DNA of 64,000 nucleotides from positions 131,501 through 195,500 of the forward strand of contig NZ_JAOBPO010000001.1 of assembly GCF_025574485.1 (NCBI RefSeq), in the 5' to 3' direction. The notes under the pieces were generated by a model. That model did not search any database and was not told the DNA's origin. It saw nothing but the letters and a program-made list of their open reading frames with translations. Numbering within the stretch: the first letter of the stretch is position 1; each line of letters starts with the position of its first letter. This DNA is from Kordiimonas aquimaris. Its GTDB lineage: Bacteria > Pseudomonadota > Alphaproteobacteria > Sphingomonadales > Kordiimonadaceae. Positions 34,722 to 45,026 of the stretch are shown here, one piece after another. Position numbers and translations under genes: made by a program.

Positions 34722-36452
34722 ATGGGTGAAAATAAAAACTTTATTTTGTTTGCAGTGCTGTCGCTGTTTATTTTGATGAGCTATCAGTACCTTTATGCAG
34801 GGCCAAAGCTTGAAGCGCAGCGCCAATATGAGCAACAACAACGTGCATTGGCAGAAGACACAATTGCACCACGTGCGGATGCGCCGTCCATAACGCAGCC
34901 ATCCATCGTTCAAAACACGCCTGCAACCGTGACATACGAAGATGCCGGTTCTATTGCTCTCGAAACATCCGAGCTAAGCGGCTCTATTTCACTACGCGGT
35001 GCAAGGCTTGATGATTTGCTATTGAAAAACCATCGCGTCAGTCAAGATGCTGATTCGCCCAGCATTCGTTTGCTTGTCCCCCTTGAGGAACAGAAATCAT
35101 ACTTTGTTAGATACGGTTGGTTCGCCAAAGGCAAAGACGCGTCTTTCACACCTAATGATGCAACCGTCTGGAGTTCATCTGGCAACACGCTGACACCAGA
35201 AACACCTGTTACACTGTCGTGGACCAACCCGGAGAATGTGATATTCAATCTTGATATCAGCGTTGACGAACAGTTTATGTTTTCTGTTCGACAGTCTGTC
35301 ATCAATAATAGTGGAAGCCCAATTGAGGTTGCCCCATACGGTGCGATTGACCGCCAAGGCGAACCAAAAACTGATGGCCTCTACATTCTTCATGAAGGAC
35401 CGATCGGTGTGTTTAACGGCACTCTTGAAGAAATTGACTACGGCGACCTCGAAGATGACGGTGATTTTGAGACACTCAGTAGTGTCGGCGGCTGGATGGG
35501 CATTACAGACAAGTTCTGGATGACCACAATGATTCCGGATCAAAACACTGCCCTTAACCGCGCTCGCATGATCCGCCGGGTGGACAATAACGGCGTGACG
35601 TACCGCGTTGAGTATGCAGAAAACTGGCAGGTTGCACCTGCTGGCGGTCAATCAACATCAACCAGCCAGCTTTATGCCGGGGCAAAAATTGTTGGCGCCA
35701 TTGATGATTATGCTGAGCAATATAATATCAATCTGTTTGATCGCACAATTGACTGGGGCTGGTTCTGGTTCCTTACCAAGCCAATTTTTGCAGCCATCCA
35801 TTACCTCTTCCTGTTAACTGGTAATTTCGGTGTTGCGATCTTGTTAATGACAGTGATCCTGAAACTGTTCCTGTTCCCACTTGCCAACAAATCATATGTA
35901 TCCATGAGCCATATGAAAAAGGCACAACCAAAGATTAAAGCACTGCAAGAACGCCACGGCGACGACAAAGCCAAAATGCAGCAAGAGATGATGGCCCTTT
36001 ATAAAAATGAAGGTATCAACCCAATGGCCGGGTGCTTGCCGCTTATTCCGCAAATGTTTATATTCTTTGCCTTATATAAAGTGCTTTATGTCACCATTGA
36101 AATGCGTCACCAACCCTTTGTTGGTTGGATCAAGGATTTGTCAGTTGCAGACCCACTGACACCGCTAAATGCGTTTGGTTTGATACCATGGGACCCGCCT
36201 AGCGTAATTGCTATTGGCATTCTGCCTATTATGATGGGTGTCTCCATGTATCTGATGCAGAAACTTAATCCGCAGCAAGCAACCATGGACCCGATGCAGC
36301 AAAAAATCATGAACATGCTGCCGCTTATATTCACCTTTGTCATGGCGCAGTTCAGCGCAGGCCTCGTTCTATACTGGACGTGGAACAACATCCTGTCGAT
36401 TGGACAGCAATGGCTCATCATGCGCCGTGAAGAAGCACGCACTTCTACTTGA
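34722..36452 (+). CDS. yidC: Membrane protein insertase YidC
   Basis: The 576-residue protein has an N-terminal membrane anchor (NFILFAVLSLFILMSYQYLY), a large periplasmic domain (residues 50-350), and the five-helix insertase core from about 360 (LTGNFGVAILLMTVILKLFLFPL, INPMAGCLPLIPQMFIFFALY, TFVMAQFSAGLVLYWTWNNILSI). It inserts inner-membrane proteins alone or with SecYEG. The length fits a Gram-negative YidC. engB follows 23 bp downstream on the same strand. Confidence 0.97.
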   Translation: MGENKNFILFAVLSLFILMSYQYLYAGPKLEAQRQYEQQQRALAEDTIAPRADAPSITQPSIVQNTPATVTYEDAGSIALETSELSGSISLRGARLDDLLLKNHRVSQDADSPSIRLLVPLEEQKSYFVRYGWFAKGKDASFTPNDATVWSSSGNTLTPETPVTLSWTNPENVIFNLDISVDEQFMFSVRQSVINNSGSPIEVAPYGAIDRQGEPKTDGLYILHEGPIGVFNGTLEEIDYGDLEDDGDFETLSSVGGWMGITDKFWMTTMIPDQNTALNRARMIRRVDNNGVTYRVEYAENWQVAPAGGQSTSTSQLYAGAKIVGAIDDYAEQYNINLFDRTIDWGWFWFLTKPIFAAIHYLFLLTGNFGVAILLMTVILKLFLFPLANKSYVSMSHMKKAQPKIKALQERHGDDKAKMQQEMMALYKNEGINPMAGCLPLIPQMFIFFALYKVLYVTIEMRHQPFVGWIKDLSVADPLTPLNAFGLIPWDPPSVIAIGILPIMMGVSMYLMQKLNPQQATMDPMQQKIMNMLPLIFTFVMAQFSAGLVLYWTWNNILSIGQQWLIMRREEARTST

Positions 36453-36475
36453 TGTGCTTAACTTAGGAAAAGCCT

Positions 36476-37129
36476 GTGTCTGAAGACCTGTATGACAAAG
36501 ATGACCTGGAGCGCGGTAGGCTTTTGTTTGCCGGGCCTGTTACTTTTGTTATGGGCGCCGTGTCACTGGAAACACTACCTGCTGCAGACAGGCCTGAGGT
36601 TGCGTTTGCCGGACGATCAAACGTTGGCAAGTCCAGCCTTGTGAATGCGCTTACTGGCCGCAAGACACTGGCGCGCACATCAAACACACCAGGGCGCACG
36701 CAGGAGCTGAATTACTTTGAAATGGGCTCAGAAACGGATCAGCCTGCCTATCTGGTTGATCTGCCTGGTTATGGCTATGCCAAAATTGAGCGCAAGCGTG
36801 TACAGGCATGGACGCGGCTTGTAAAAACATACTTACGTGGCCGCCCTAACCTGCGACGTATCATGCTGCTTATAGACAGCAGGCATGGCCTTAAAGAAAA
36901 TGACCGCGAAATTATGACAATGCTGGACGAAGCAGCAGTGAACTATCAACTCGTTCTAACCAAACTTGATAAACTGAAAGTTGCCGAACGAGATAAAATG
37001 CTTAACAAGACCAAAATGGATGCTGCAAAGTTTATCGCATGTCATCCTACGATCTTGGCCACCAGCAGCGAAAAAGCATGGGGGCTTGCTGAAGTACGTG
37101 CCGAGATTGGTCAAACGACTCGCTTTTAA
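36476..37129 (+). CDS. engB: Ribosome biogenesis GTPase EngB/YihA
   Basis: The 217-residue protein carries GTPase motifs G1 (GRSNVGKSS), G3 (DLPGYG) and G4 (TKLDK), in the TRAFAC/YihA order, with NTPGRTQELNYF as switch I. EngB helps assemble the 50S subunit and is essential in many bacteria. The start is GTG at 36476 with AGGAAA upstream. It follows yidC closely, as in other alphaproteobacteria; argB, often next, is absent here. Confidence 0.95.
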   Translation: MSEDLYDKDDLERGRLLFAGPVTFVMGAVSLETLPAADRPEVAFAGRSNVGKSSLVNALTGRKTLARTSNTPGRTQELNYFEMGSETDQPAYLVDLPGYGYAKIERKRVQAWTRLVKTYLRGRPNLRRIMLLIDSRHGLKENDREIMTMLDEAAVNYQLVLTKLDKLKVAERDKMLNKTKMDAAKFIACHPTILATSSEKAWGLAEVRAEIGQTTRF

Positions 37130-37142
37130 CGCAGTATCCCGA

Positions 37143-37496
37143 TCATTTAGACCAACCAAACACTTCTCTCGTTTCACAAACAAGCGCCGTTAAATCTGAA
37201 CATTGCTGCGAAAGAACCACTGCATCCTGTGTTTCCCGGGCATTTTCTTCCATTAGAAGTAACAGCGCACTAAGACGCATTGCACCAAAACTGGCTGTTG
37301 CGCTTTTAAGTGCATGCGCTTTCACCTCAAGCAGCGCCCAATCCAGCTTGCCTGCAGTTTCAAGAATGCCGGCTTCAGAATCACCAATTTCTCGCTCGAG
37401 CGATTGCATCAACACTGGCATTGCCGCCGGCTCAACACTGCCAAGCAAACTGTCCAGAACACTTTGATCCAGTAACGGCTCTTTACTATCCGTCAT
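37143..37496 (-). CDS. Histidine phosphotransfer (Hpt) domain protein
   Basis: The 117-residue protein is a single Hpt helix bundle with the phospho-accepting His in KAHALKSATASFGAMRLSALL, which matches the HxLKGxxxxxGA motif with Ser for Gly. Such proteins relay phosphate between hybrid kinases and response regulators. Its ATG overlaps the stop of the DUF3253 gene (TAATG), so the two are translationally coupled. No partner kinase lies nearby. Confidence 0.87.
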   Translation of the reverse strand: MTDSKEPLLDQSVLDSLLGSVEPAAMPVLMQSLEREIGDSEAGILETAGKLDWALLEVKAHALKSATASFGAMRLSALLLLMEENARETQDAVVLSQQCSDLTALVCETREVFGWSK

Positions 37497-37762
37497 TATT
37501 CATCCCGTGCGTATTGGTCGGGTATCGCCAACCGATATACGCCGCGCAACCCTTCAGGGGATACAACTTTTTTCTTACGCACAAAAACAAGCTGGTTTTC
37601 GTGGCTAAGCAGTGTTGCCATGCTGCGAATACGCGGCAAATAAGTACGCCAATCAGTGTCCTTTTCTGCCAGAGCAATAGCAATTTCACGCGGCGCTACA
37701 CTGCGGGCATTTGCTATCTGCGTCAGAATTTCTTTTCGGATAGATTCGTCTGATTGACTCAT
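37496..37762 (-). CDS. DUF3253-family small protein
   Basis: The 88-residue protein resembles the DUF3253 family: a helical start (SIRKEILTQIANARSVAPREIAIAL), then DTDWRTYLPRIRSMATLL, a basic beta hairpin (VFVRKKKVVSPEGLRGVYRLAIP). The fold suggests a winged helix; function is unknown. ATG 37762 (MSQSDE) has AGAGG upstream and is preferred over starts to 37786. It is coupled to the Hpt gene. Confidence 0.8.
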   Translation of the reverse strand: MSQSDESIRKEILTQIANARSVAPREIAIALAEKDTDWRTYLPRIRSMATLLSHENQLVFVRKKKVVSPEGLRGVYRLAIPDQYARDE

Positions 37763-37911
37763 GTAAATGCTGCCTCTTGTCATCAAAAGCTATTTCTAAC
37801 GACAATATTTACTAAAAACTAGCGATTCGAAGGGTTCATCATAGGTTTTTCACTTTCCCTGACACGCGGCAGCGGTTAGTGTCCCGGCCAATATCAACGA
37901 GGACAGGCCTT

Positions 37912-38919
37912 ATGAAACTTTATATTCGCACCGCTGCGCTGATGGGCACATTACTGCTTGCCGCTTGTAGCGACAAACCAGCCGAAGAAAACAAAACAGA
38001 AGATGGGCAAACTATCGAAGGCACGGCTGTAACACCCACAGAAACACCTAATGTGAAAGAAACTGAATCGATGACCGACAAATATACACAAGACAATCTG
38101 TCTTATCTGGAAACCAATAAGGCAAAGGACGGTGTTGTCGTTACCGATTCTGGCCTTCAGTACCTCGTCATCAATAAAGGCGACGGCGCTTCGCCAACGG
38201 TTGAAGATTTTGTAACTGTCCATTATGCGGGACGTTTCATTGACGGTCGTGAGTTTGACTCGAGCATTGCGCGCGGCGAACCAGCTACTTTCCCTGCCGG
38301 TCGTTTGATTCCCGGCTTCACCGAAGCCCTAACCCTTATGCAGGTTGGTGATAAATGGGAAGTAACCATCCCGTCTGAAATTGCTTACGGTGCTGATGGT
38401 GCTGGTGGCGGTGTTATTCCCGGTAATAGTACACTTGTTTTCGAGCTTGAACTATTGAACGTTATGAACCAGCAAGAAGCTGAAGAACTTGCAAAAGAAC
38501 AACAGGCCGAAGCTGAAGCTCAACAACAAGCATTTCGCCAGTCACAGCTTGATTATCTAGCAGAAAATCTGAAAAATGATGACATCAAGGTAACCGATTC
38601 TGGTTTGCAGTACCGTGTCATCGAAGAAGGTACAGGCCAATCACCAACAGCAACTTCAAATGTAACTGTTCACTATTCAGGTAAACTTACAAACGGCGAA
38701 GAATTTGATTCGAGCTATAAACGCGGGGAAACAATTCAATTCCCGCTAAACGGTGTGATCAAAGGTTGGACCGAAGGTGTTCAGTTGATGAAAGAAGGCG
38801 GTAAATACGAATTCTTCCTGCCATATGACTTGGGCTATGGTGAGCGCGGCACGCCTAGCGGTATCCCGCCGTATGCAACACTGATCTTCATCGTGGAATT
38901 GGTGTCTGTCGATAGCTAA
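37912..38919 (+). CDS. Tandem-domain FKBP-type peptidyl-prolyl isomerase lipoprotein
   Basis: The 335-residue protein has a lipoprotein signal with lipobox LLAAC (Cys19) and two FKBP domains. Each shows the FKBP order VTDSGLQY, VTVHYxGxxxxGxEFDSS, then PxxxVIxGWTE or LIPGFTE, and the YGxxG loop. Between them lies an acidic Glu/Gln-rich helix ([17 protein letters not shown]). It should speed proline isomerisation of exported proteins in the periplasm. The ATG at 37912 has GGACAGG upstream. Its stop overlaps a convergent small ORF by four bases. Confidence 0.93.
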   Translation: MKLYIRTAALMGTLLLAACSDKPAEENKTEDGQTIEGTAVTPTETPNVKETESMTDKYTQDNLSYLETNKAKDGVVVTDSGLQYLVINKGDGASPTVEDFVTVHYAGRFIDGREFDSSIARGEPATFPAGRLIPGFTEALTLMQVGDKWEVTIPSEIAYGADGAGGGVIPGNSTLVFELELLNVMNQQEAEELAKEQQAEAEAQQQAFRQSQLDYLAENLKNDDIKVTDSGLQYRVIEEGTGQSPTATSNVTVHYSGKLTNGEEFDSSYKRGETIQFPLNGVIKGWTEGVQLMKEGGKYEFFLPYDLGYGERGTPSGIPPYATLIFIVELVSVDS

Positions 38920-39116
38920 AGCAGGCAAAGAAGCCCGTAACAACTATCCAGAACATCTCTGAAAAAGAGATATAGCGCGAGGTCAATAGACCCAAGCACA
39001 ATAATCATGGGTAGCAGGAAGTATTTCACTGCTGCCCATGCCGCACCAAGTGTGAGGCGCGGCGGCGCAATACGATGCCCCTTGACTGTTTCCAGTTTTT
39101 CTCGTCCAAATGCCAT
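38916..39116 (-). CDS. Small single-pass membrane protein, unknown
   Basis: The 66-residue ORF (from ATG 39116) has a basic N-terminus ([21 protein letters not shown]) and one or two hydrophobic segments ([21 protein letters not shown]). It overlaps the FKBP gene stop by four bases in convergent orientation and lies head to head with the acyltransferase gene at 39187. No family is recognised. Coding status rests on the membrane-protein-like composition. Confidence 0.55.
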   Translation of the reverse strand: MAFGREKLETVKGHRIAPPRLTLGAAWAAVKYFLLPMIIVLGSIDLALYLFFRDVLDSCYGLLCLL

Positions 39117-39186
39117 AAGCCAATGGTAACAACAGACAGAATTGATGCAAGGCATCATATATTTTCTGCGTAAAATGATGCGAGAT

Positions 39187-40155
39187 ATGTCCTCACCAAG
39201 TTTTCAAATTGAACGGCAGCCGTTTCTATTAGCGGCAAATCATCAGCTCACTCCTGTAAACTCGAACAAGCCACTACCGCTGCAGCAACACGCATTTTAT
39301 GCCGCAGCGATGCAGGCTTTCGGTGCAAACATTGAAGAAATTATTGTTAAACAGGATAGTGAGCCTGTGCTGAAAGGTTATTTTCTTCATCGCACCTTTA
39401 TGCGCTTTGTTCATGTAACATCAGCACTGCGCGGCCCTTTGTGGCATGATGACGCCGCACCTGAGTCGCTAAAGATTGAAACATTAAAATTTCTAAAAAA
39501 ACAGTTTTCAAATTGGCGCTGGAACTTCCTGAGCATCATGCCTGAGTTGCATGATGACGCTCTAAACAAAAAGCTATTACGTAGTGCAGGTTTTCACCGC
39601 ATTATGACAGGTGCCAGCACTGTATGGCTTGACCTCGGGCAAACGGAAAATGCGTTCCGCCAAAAGCTGGATGGCAATTGGCGTAATCAACTAAAAAAAG
39701 CCGAGAAAGAAAACCTGTCGATCAGTATAGGCGGTGCAAAAGCCAAACATTACAATTGGCTGCTTGAGAGAGAAAAGGACCAACGCCAGAACAGAAATTA
39801 TCTCGCGCTACCCACAGGTTTTATCGAAGCTTATGCTGAAGCGGGAAAACTGCTGAATGCAAAAGATCCAAATATCATCTCCGTAACAGCAATTGAAAAC
39901 GGCAACAAAATTGCAGGCGCATTATTCTTAATACACGGCAATAGCGCAACATATCACATTGGATGGGCGGGTGAACGCGCGCGCACCATTAATGCGCAAA
40001 ATCAGGTTCTATATTCAGGTGCACAGACACTCATGGAGCGTGGTATCCAATGGCTTGATCTGGGCGGGCTGGACACCGGACCACAAGCAGGCATTGCACG
40101 CTTCAAACTCGGCATGGGAGCAACGCCGATAATACTCGCCGGCACATACATATAA
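39187..40155 (+). CDS. FemAB-like GNAT acyltransferase
   Basis: The 322-residue protein has a double GNAT arrangement of the FemAB/BioF2-like type. Notable parts are WLDLGQTENAFRQKLDGNWRNQLKKAEKENLSI (typical peptidyltransferase NWRN/KKA segment), SVTAIENGNKIAGALFLIHGNSATYHIGWAGERA, and LDLGGLDTGPQAGIARFKLGMGA near the end. Such proteins transfer amino acids or acyl groups to peptidoglycan precursors or other surface molecules. Start choice among 39142, 39175 and 39187 is open. Confidence 0.85.
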   Translation: MSSPSFQIERQPFLLAANHQLTPVNSNKPLPLQQHAFYAAAMQAFGANIEEIIVKQDSEPVLKGYFLHRTFMRFVHVTSALRGPLWHDDAAPESLKIETLKFLKKQFSNWRWNFLSIMPELHDDALNKKLLRSAGFHRIMTGASTVWLDLGQTENAFRQKLDGNWRNQLKKAEKENLSISIGGAKAKHYNWLLEREKDQRQNRNYLALPTGFIEAYAEAGKLLNAKDPNIISVTAIENGNKIAGALFLIHGNSATYHIGWAGERARTINAQNQVLYSGAQTLMERGIQWLDLGGLDTGPQAGIARFKLGMGATPIILAGTYI

Positions 40156-40295
40156 ATATCGATTATGCAATCAATGCCCCGTGTTCGTACCAAATCATTG
40201 GAACAAACCTTGTGCTACTTGTAAATTTGCCTTAAACGCACATATTGTGATATTATAACCTGTCTATGGACAAAGAAAGATAGAGCACAAACGTT

Positions 40296-41378
40296 TTGGA
40301 CATTGTACTCGCATTGTCGGTTCTTGTACTGCTTGCTGCACCCTTGTTGGCGCGGTTAGTTAGCCGTATGCCTGCCCTTAAAGGCGGTATTGACGGTTTT
40401 GTTTTAATGACAGTTCTTGGCCTTGTTACACTGACCTTATTACCCGAATCGCTCGAGCGTGTCGGTGGTTGGGGCCTATTGGTCGCTTTTACTGGTTTTA
40501 TTCTGCCGTGGGCATCAGAATTTTTGTTCCATAAAACAGAAGAGATCACACACCGTATTGTTATGCTTGTTGCGACACTTGCACTTATTATCCACGCAGC
40601 AAGTGACGGTGCATTGCTCGCTGTCGCTAAAGACAGTGTTCATGGCTCATTTCTCGCAACCGGAGTGTTACTGCACCGAGTAGGTGTTGCCATCGCCGTA
40701 TGGTGGCTTCTGCGTCCTGTTTTAACAACTATTGGCGGCATTTCTGTACTTGCAGCCATGGGTGTTATGACAGTTGTGGCCTACTTGATGGTTATCTTTG
40801 CAGGCGAGTGGTATGATGTGCCGCTAGCTGGATACTGGCAAGCATTTGCGGCAGGATCATTGCTGCACGTTGTCTTGCACCCGATCGGCGATCATGAACA
40901 TGCACCGCAAGCGTCCACAATAACATTCCACCGTATTGGGACCGGCCTGGGCATTTTATTTGTCGCCGGGCTAATCGCATCCCACTATTACGACCATGGT
41001 CCAACACTGCAGGCAGCGGGTTACCATGCCCATACTATGGGACATATGTTTGACTATATGGCATCTGTTGGCACACTGATTGCGCCGATCGCGCTTTTGC
41101 TGATGGCCGGATTTGCCATATACGGCAAAATGAACGCTGACCTTGCTTCAGCATACCGGCGCCTACAACAAACAGCGCCATGGACCTTGGTATTGTGGTT
41201 CGGTGTAACCTTGATTGATAATATTTTACCTGTTGCACTACCAATGCCTGAGAACATCAGCGCGCTGTTTGTTTTATGGCTTGGAGCACTTGTACCAATT
41301 CTTGTTCACACAGGCGCACGTAATTTTTTTGCAACGCTCGTACCGCGCTTTATCCTTAAGCACGATCATAGCCACTAA
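40296..41378 (+). CDS. ZIP-like polytopic membrane protein, possible metal transporter
   Basis: The 360-residue protein has about nine hydrophobic segments and many His residues within them: His100 with Asp104 (HAASDGALLA, like the ZIP HNxxDG motif), His127 (LLHRVGVAIAVW, like HExP), and a run LLHVVLHPIGDHEH, plus a C-terminal HDHSH. These suggest a divalent metal pathway resembling ZIP permeases, but length and halves differ from classical ZIPs. The start is TTG at 40296. It stands alone. Confidence in transport is moderate; in a membrane role, high. Confidence 0.6.
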   Translation: MDIVLALSVLVLLAAPLLARLVSRMPALKGGIDGFVLMTVLGLVTLTLLPESLERVGGWGLLVAFTGFILPWASEFLFHKTEEITHRIVMLVATLALIIHAASDGALLAVAKDSVHGSFLATGVLLHRVGVAIAVWWLLRPVLTTIGGISVLAAMGVMTVVAYLMVIFAGEWYDVPLAGYWQAFAAGSLLHVVLHPIGDHEHAPQASTITFHRIGTGLGILFVAGLIASHYYDHGPTLQAAGYHAHTMGHMFDYMASVGTLIAPIALLLMAGFAIYGKMNADLASAYRRLQQTAPWTLVLWFGVTLIDNILPVALPMPENISALFVLWLGALVPILVHTGARNFFATLVPRFILKHDHSH

Positions 41379-41505
41379 AGCTTTAGTCTTTTTTCAACTG
41401 TATGCTTTTTTGCAGTCTCTGCAGCTGAAGACTGCATATATTTACGCTCGTTTTTTGCCTGGCTTTTGCTTATATGATGAGCCATAGCAGCGTTGAGGAA
41501 ACACC

Positions 41506-42261
41506 GTGCGATTTGAAAATAAAACAGTAGTAGTGACAGGCGGCACATCCGGCTTGGGTGAAGCGGTTGTAAAAGCTTTTACGGCTGAGGGTGCGCATGT
41601 TTTCTTCTGCGGACTGGACGCAATCGGCGGCGAGCGTGTTGAAAACGAAACATTGCCCCTCAAAGGCTGTGCAATATTTAAGCGAAATGACGTTAGGCTT
41701 GCAGATGATATGAGATCATTTATCGATCATGTTGTTACCAAGCGGTCCACTATAGATATTGCCGTTAATAGTGCTGGTATAAGCCACCCTGCAGCACTGT
41801 TTACTGACCACGCGCCCGAAATCATTGAAGATGTATGGCGCACAAACGTCATGGGCGTTTGGCATGCAATGCAATATGAGCTAGCCCCCATGATTAATGC
41901 CAAAGCAGGTTCAATTATCAATATTGCATCAATACTATCTAAATCAGGCGCGCCGTGGATGGCGCCATACGGCATGAGCAAACATGCAGTTGTCGGCATG
42001 AGCAAAAGCGCCGCATTAGATTACAGCGATATTGGCATTCGTATTAACTGCGTGTCCCCCGGTCCAATGCAAACACCGATGTTTGAGCGCGCACTTGCTG
42101 ACATAGACGGCGACATGAGTAAATTTGCAGGCGGTTTGCCGCATTCAGGGCCGGCAGATCCTGCAGATGTTGCAAAAACAGTGCTTTACCTTGCAAGTGA
42201 CGAGGCCGCAAATGTAACCGGTGCAAACTTCATTGTTGATGGCGGTGTCTCAACCGGATAG
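41506..42261 (+). CDS. Short-chain dehydrogenase/reductase
   Basis: The 251-residue protein has the classical SDR signatures: cofactor motif TGGTSGLGEAVV, NSAG, Ser in INIASILSKSG and YGMSKHA (Tyr/Lys catalytic pair), and a C-terminal NVTGANFIVDGGVSTG. The substrate is not predictable. The start is GTG at 41506. It stands between the ZIP-like gene and an AI-2E family gene on the same strand, with gaps of 127 and 93 bp. Confidence 0.92.
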   Translation: MRFENKTVVVTGGTSGLGEAVVKAFTAEGAHVFFCGLDAIGGERVENETLPLKGCAIFKRNDVRLADDMRSFIDHVVTKRSTIDIAVNSAGISHPAALFTDHAPEIIEDVWRTNVMGVWHAMQYELAPMINAKAGSIINIASILSKSGAPWMAPYGMSKHAVVGMSKSAALDYSDIGIRINCVSPGPMQTPMFERALADIDGDMSKFAGGLPHSGPADPADVAKTVLYLASDEAANVTGANFIVDGGVSTG

Positions 42262-42354
42262 CCCACACAAATGCCTTATTCACCAGTATTAGTCATGATT
42301 TAAGCATGCTATTATAATCAACTATACACAGCCAACACGACTAGAGGAACTGAC

Positions 42355-43428
42355 ATGAACATGGTAACGGACTGGTTCAGGCGCACATTTTCAGATGCGC
42401 AATTTGTACTGCTCGTCGGCATTCTGTTCAGTCTTATTATACTGGTTACTTTCTTTGGTCGCATGCTTGCGCCAGCAATAGCTGCGCTTGTTATCGCGTT
42501 TCTGCTAGACGGTCCGATTGATTGGCTCACACGCAGAGGCGCACGCCCGCTTGTAGCTTTTCTCAGCGTATACATCGGATTTATCTTACTCTCGCTCACA
42601 CTATTGCTTGCTGTCGTACCGCCTCTTTTCAATCAGGTGACGCAGTTTATAAATGACACCCCTGCCATCGTTAGCAGCCTTCAGCAGGCATTGTTGAGCA
42701 TGCAGGACCGTTTTCCTGACCTGATTTCAGAAGATCAGGTGCGCTCCTGGTTTTCAAACCTTGGTAACGAGGTCGCCAATCTTGGCCCTCAACTATTACA
42801 ATACTCACTGTCTGGTATTACCGGCGCGATTTCGATTGTCGTGTACACAGTGCTTGTACCGGTCATGGTGTTCTTCTTTCTTAAAGATAAGGAAGAAATT
42901 CTGAGCTGGATCAGCGGCTTTTTGCCAACAGACCGCACAATGGTGCATCAAGTCTGGCGTGAAGTGGTAGAACGCGCCGGTGATTATGCCCGCGGTAAGG
43001 TATACGAAATTCTGATTGTTGCTATTGCAGCTTTCATTGCTTACCAGCTTATTGGCTTGCGCTACGCAACTTTACTGGCGGTCGCGACAGGCCTAAGCGT
43101 TGTCATTCCATATTTTGGTGCAGCTGTTGTGACGCTGCCTGTCGCGTTTGTTGCTGTTTTTCAATGGGGTTTAACCAGTGAAACTCTTGGTGCTGTCATC
43201 GTGTATTTGGTGTTGCAAGCTCTAGATGGTAACGTTCTTGCACCATTATTGTTTTCAGAAGTCGTCAAACTACACCCAAATGCCATCATACTGGCCATTC
43301 TGGTTTTTGGCGGCATATGGGGATTGTGGGGTGTTTTCTTCGCTATTCCGCTTGCCACAGTTGCCAACGCTGTTATTCGTGCATGGCGAGAACGAGTGGC
43401 AGCAAACAAGGCTGCTACTACATCGTAA
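42355..43428 (+). CDS. AI-2E family (PerM-like) transporter
   Basis: The 357-residue protein has about eight membrane segments with the family landmarks: LLDGPIDWLTRRGARPLVAFL, TDRTMVHQVWREVVERAGDYARGKV, and GLRYATLLAVATGLSVVIPYFGAAV. The family includes proposed autoinducer-2 exporters and Na+/H+ antiporters, so the true substrate is open. It precedes a small ORF by 76 bp. Confidence 0.9.
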   Translation: MNMVTDWFRRTFSDAQFVLLVGILFSLIILVTFFGRMLAPAIAALVIAFLLDGPIDWLTRRGARPLVAFLSVYIGFILLSLTLLLAVVPPLFNQVTQFINDTPAIVSSLQQALLSMQDRFPDLISEDQVRSWFSNLGNEVANLGPQLLQYSLSGITGAISIVVYTVLVPVMVFFFLKDKEEILSWISGFLPTDRTMVHQVWREVVERAGDYARGKVYEILIVAIAAFIAYQLIGLRYATLLAVATGLSVVIPYFGAAVVTLPVAFVAVFQWGLTSETLGAVIVYLVLQALDGNVLAPLLFSEVVKLHPNAIILAILVFGGIWGLWGVFFAIPLATVANAVIRAWRERVAANKAATTS

Positions 43429-43504
43429 AACAAAACCTCTTTGCATTTCTTGGAATTCTGCTTAAATTAGTTAGTGTTAAAGCATTAAGGAGCACGCCAG
43501 TCCC

Positions 43505-43858
43505 ATGATTTTGGAATCGCGTAGCATTGTATTTTCTGACGAAGAGCTGTTTCTAGCCTTGCGTCCTGTTATGGAAACAAACGGGACAAATGCTGATGTC
43601 CCTCTGAAAAATATCTTCGCACGGCTTGATAGCGAGGGTGAAGTAACCGCGGTAATACAACCAGCTGATGGTTCGGCAGAAATAGTTTTCGAATCGCGAG
43701 AACTAGGGCCTGCCGTTTTGAACCATTGTATTGACCAAGGCATTCCTCTGCCACGTGGTTCATACAAAGAACTGGCAATACGCGGTGACCATATCGCACT
43801 TATCGTGCGCCTGGAAACTGGCGCAGTTCAGTCTGAGATAGACGAAGACGAAGAATAA
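43505..43858 (+). CDS. Conserved-looking small protein, unknown
   Basis: The 117-residue protein is acidic with a mixed alpha/beta look (MILESRSIVFSDEELFLALRPVMETN, AVIQPADGSAEIVFESRELGPAVLNHCIDQGIPLPRGSYKELAIRGD) and ends in an acidic tail (EIDEDEE). I do not recognise a family. AAGGAG lies 12 bases before the ATG. It follows the AI-2E gene by 76 bp and converges on cysK. Confidence 0.65.
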   Translation: MILESRSIVFSDEELFLALRPVMETNGTNADVPLKNIFARLDSEGEVTAVIQPADGSAEIVFESRELGPAVLNHCIDQGIPLPRGSYKELAIRGDHIALIVRLETGAVQSEIDEDEE

Positions 43859-43991
43859 TCAATATTACCTACTTATCGTAATTCCAAGTGTTCCGGCATT
43901 GTGAAACAATAAACTAGCGGTTTGCCACTATGAAAAATGGCAGCACTTCATCGAAGCCCTGCCACTCATTGTTCATTAATGTTATGGTATA

Positions 43992-44912
43992 TTACTCAGG
44001 CAGGAAATCCGGTACTGAAAGATACCTCTCTCCGGTATCGTAACAGAAACCCAACACGCGCATGCCTTTAGGCGACCCTTCAAGATGCTGAGCGATTGCA
44101 GCAAGCGTTGCACCCGAAGATATACCAATCAGCATTGCTTCTTCGCGTGCGGCACGGCGTGCCATTTCTTTAGCTGGCTCCGCATCAACCTGTATTACAC
44201 CGTCAACTAGTGACATATCCATAACACCTGGCATAAAGCCTGCGCCAATACCTTGAATAGGGTGTGGCCCGGGCGCGCCGCCTGACAGTACCGGCGATAG
44301 AGTAGGCTCTACAGCCAAAACCTTAAAAGAAGGCCACGCCTTCTTAAGCACTTCTGCACATCCGGTAATGTGACCACCTGTACCAACGCCTGTTATCATA
44401 TAATCAAGACCGCCGTTTTCAGAAAAATCAGCAAGAATTTCCGGTCCGGTTGTCTCCCTATGAACAGCAGCATTTGCTGGGTTGTCGAACTGCTGCGGCA
44501 TCCATGCACCTTCAGTATTTTCAACTAATTCCGTTGCTTTTGCCAGAGCGCCCTTCATGCCGAGTTCACGCGGTGTTAAAACAAATTCAGCACCATATGC
44601 CAACATGATACGGCGACGTTCAATCGACATTGATTCAGGCATTACAAGAATTAGCCTGTAACCCTTAACTGCAGCAACCATGGCAAGGCCTATACCAGTA
44701 TTACCCGATGTCGGCTCGATAATGACACCGTCCGGCTTCAATGAACCATCATCTTCAGCAGTGTTTACCATCGCTAGCGCAATACGGTCCTTGATCGAAC
44801 CGCCAGGGTTTGTGCGCTCCTGCTTGATCCATACTTCATGGTCCGGGAACATACGCGCCAAACGCACATGCGGTGTACCACCAATGGTTTCCAAAATTGA
44901 GGATGCTTTCAT
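43992..44912 (-). CDS. cysK: Cysteine synthase A
   Basis: The 306-residue protein has the PLP-binding Lys41 in [11 protein letters not shown], the substrate loop [14 protein letters not shown], and the phosphate-binding [10 protein letters not shown]. It combines O-acetylserine and sulfide to form cysteine in the cytoplasm. It lies 114 bp downstream of the serine acetyltransferase gene on the same strand, giving the two enzymes of the pathway next to each other and likely forming a complex. Confidence 0.95.
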   Translation of the reverse strand: MKASSILETIGGTPHVRLARMFPDHEVWIKQERTNPGGSIKDRIALAMVNTAEDDGSLKPDGVIIEPTSGNTGIGLAMVAAVKGYRLILVMPESMSIERRRIMLAYGAEFVLTPRELGMKGALAKATELVENTEGAWMPQQFDNPANAAVHRETTGPEILADFSENGGLDYMITGVGTGGHITGCAEVLKKAWPSFKVLAVEPTLSPVLSGGAPGPHPIQGIGAGFMPGVMDMSLVDGVIQVDAEPAKEMARRAAREEAMLIGISSGATLAAIAQHLEGSPKGMRVLGFCYDTGERYLSVPDFLPE

Positions 44913-45026
44913 GGAGATATTCTTTCTATGTTGATGTCATGCCTGTGTTGAAAACAGACGACACTATTGCGTCTAACGCATTCTAACGACCGCAACGCCA
45001 TCCGCCAAGATGTACGTTTTTTTATT

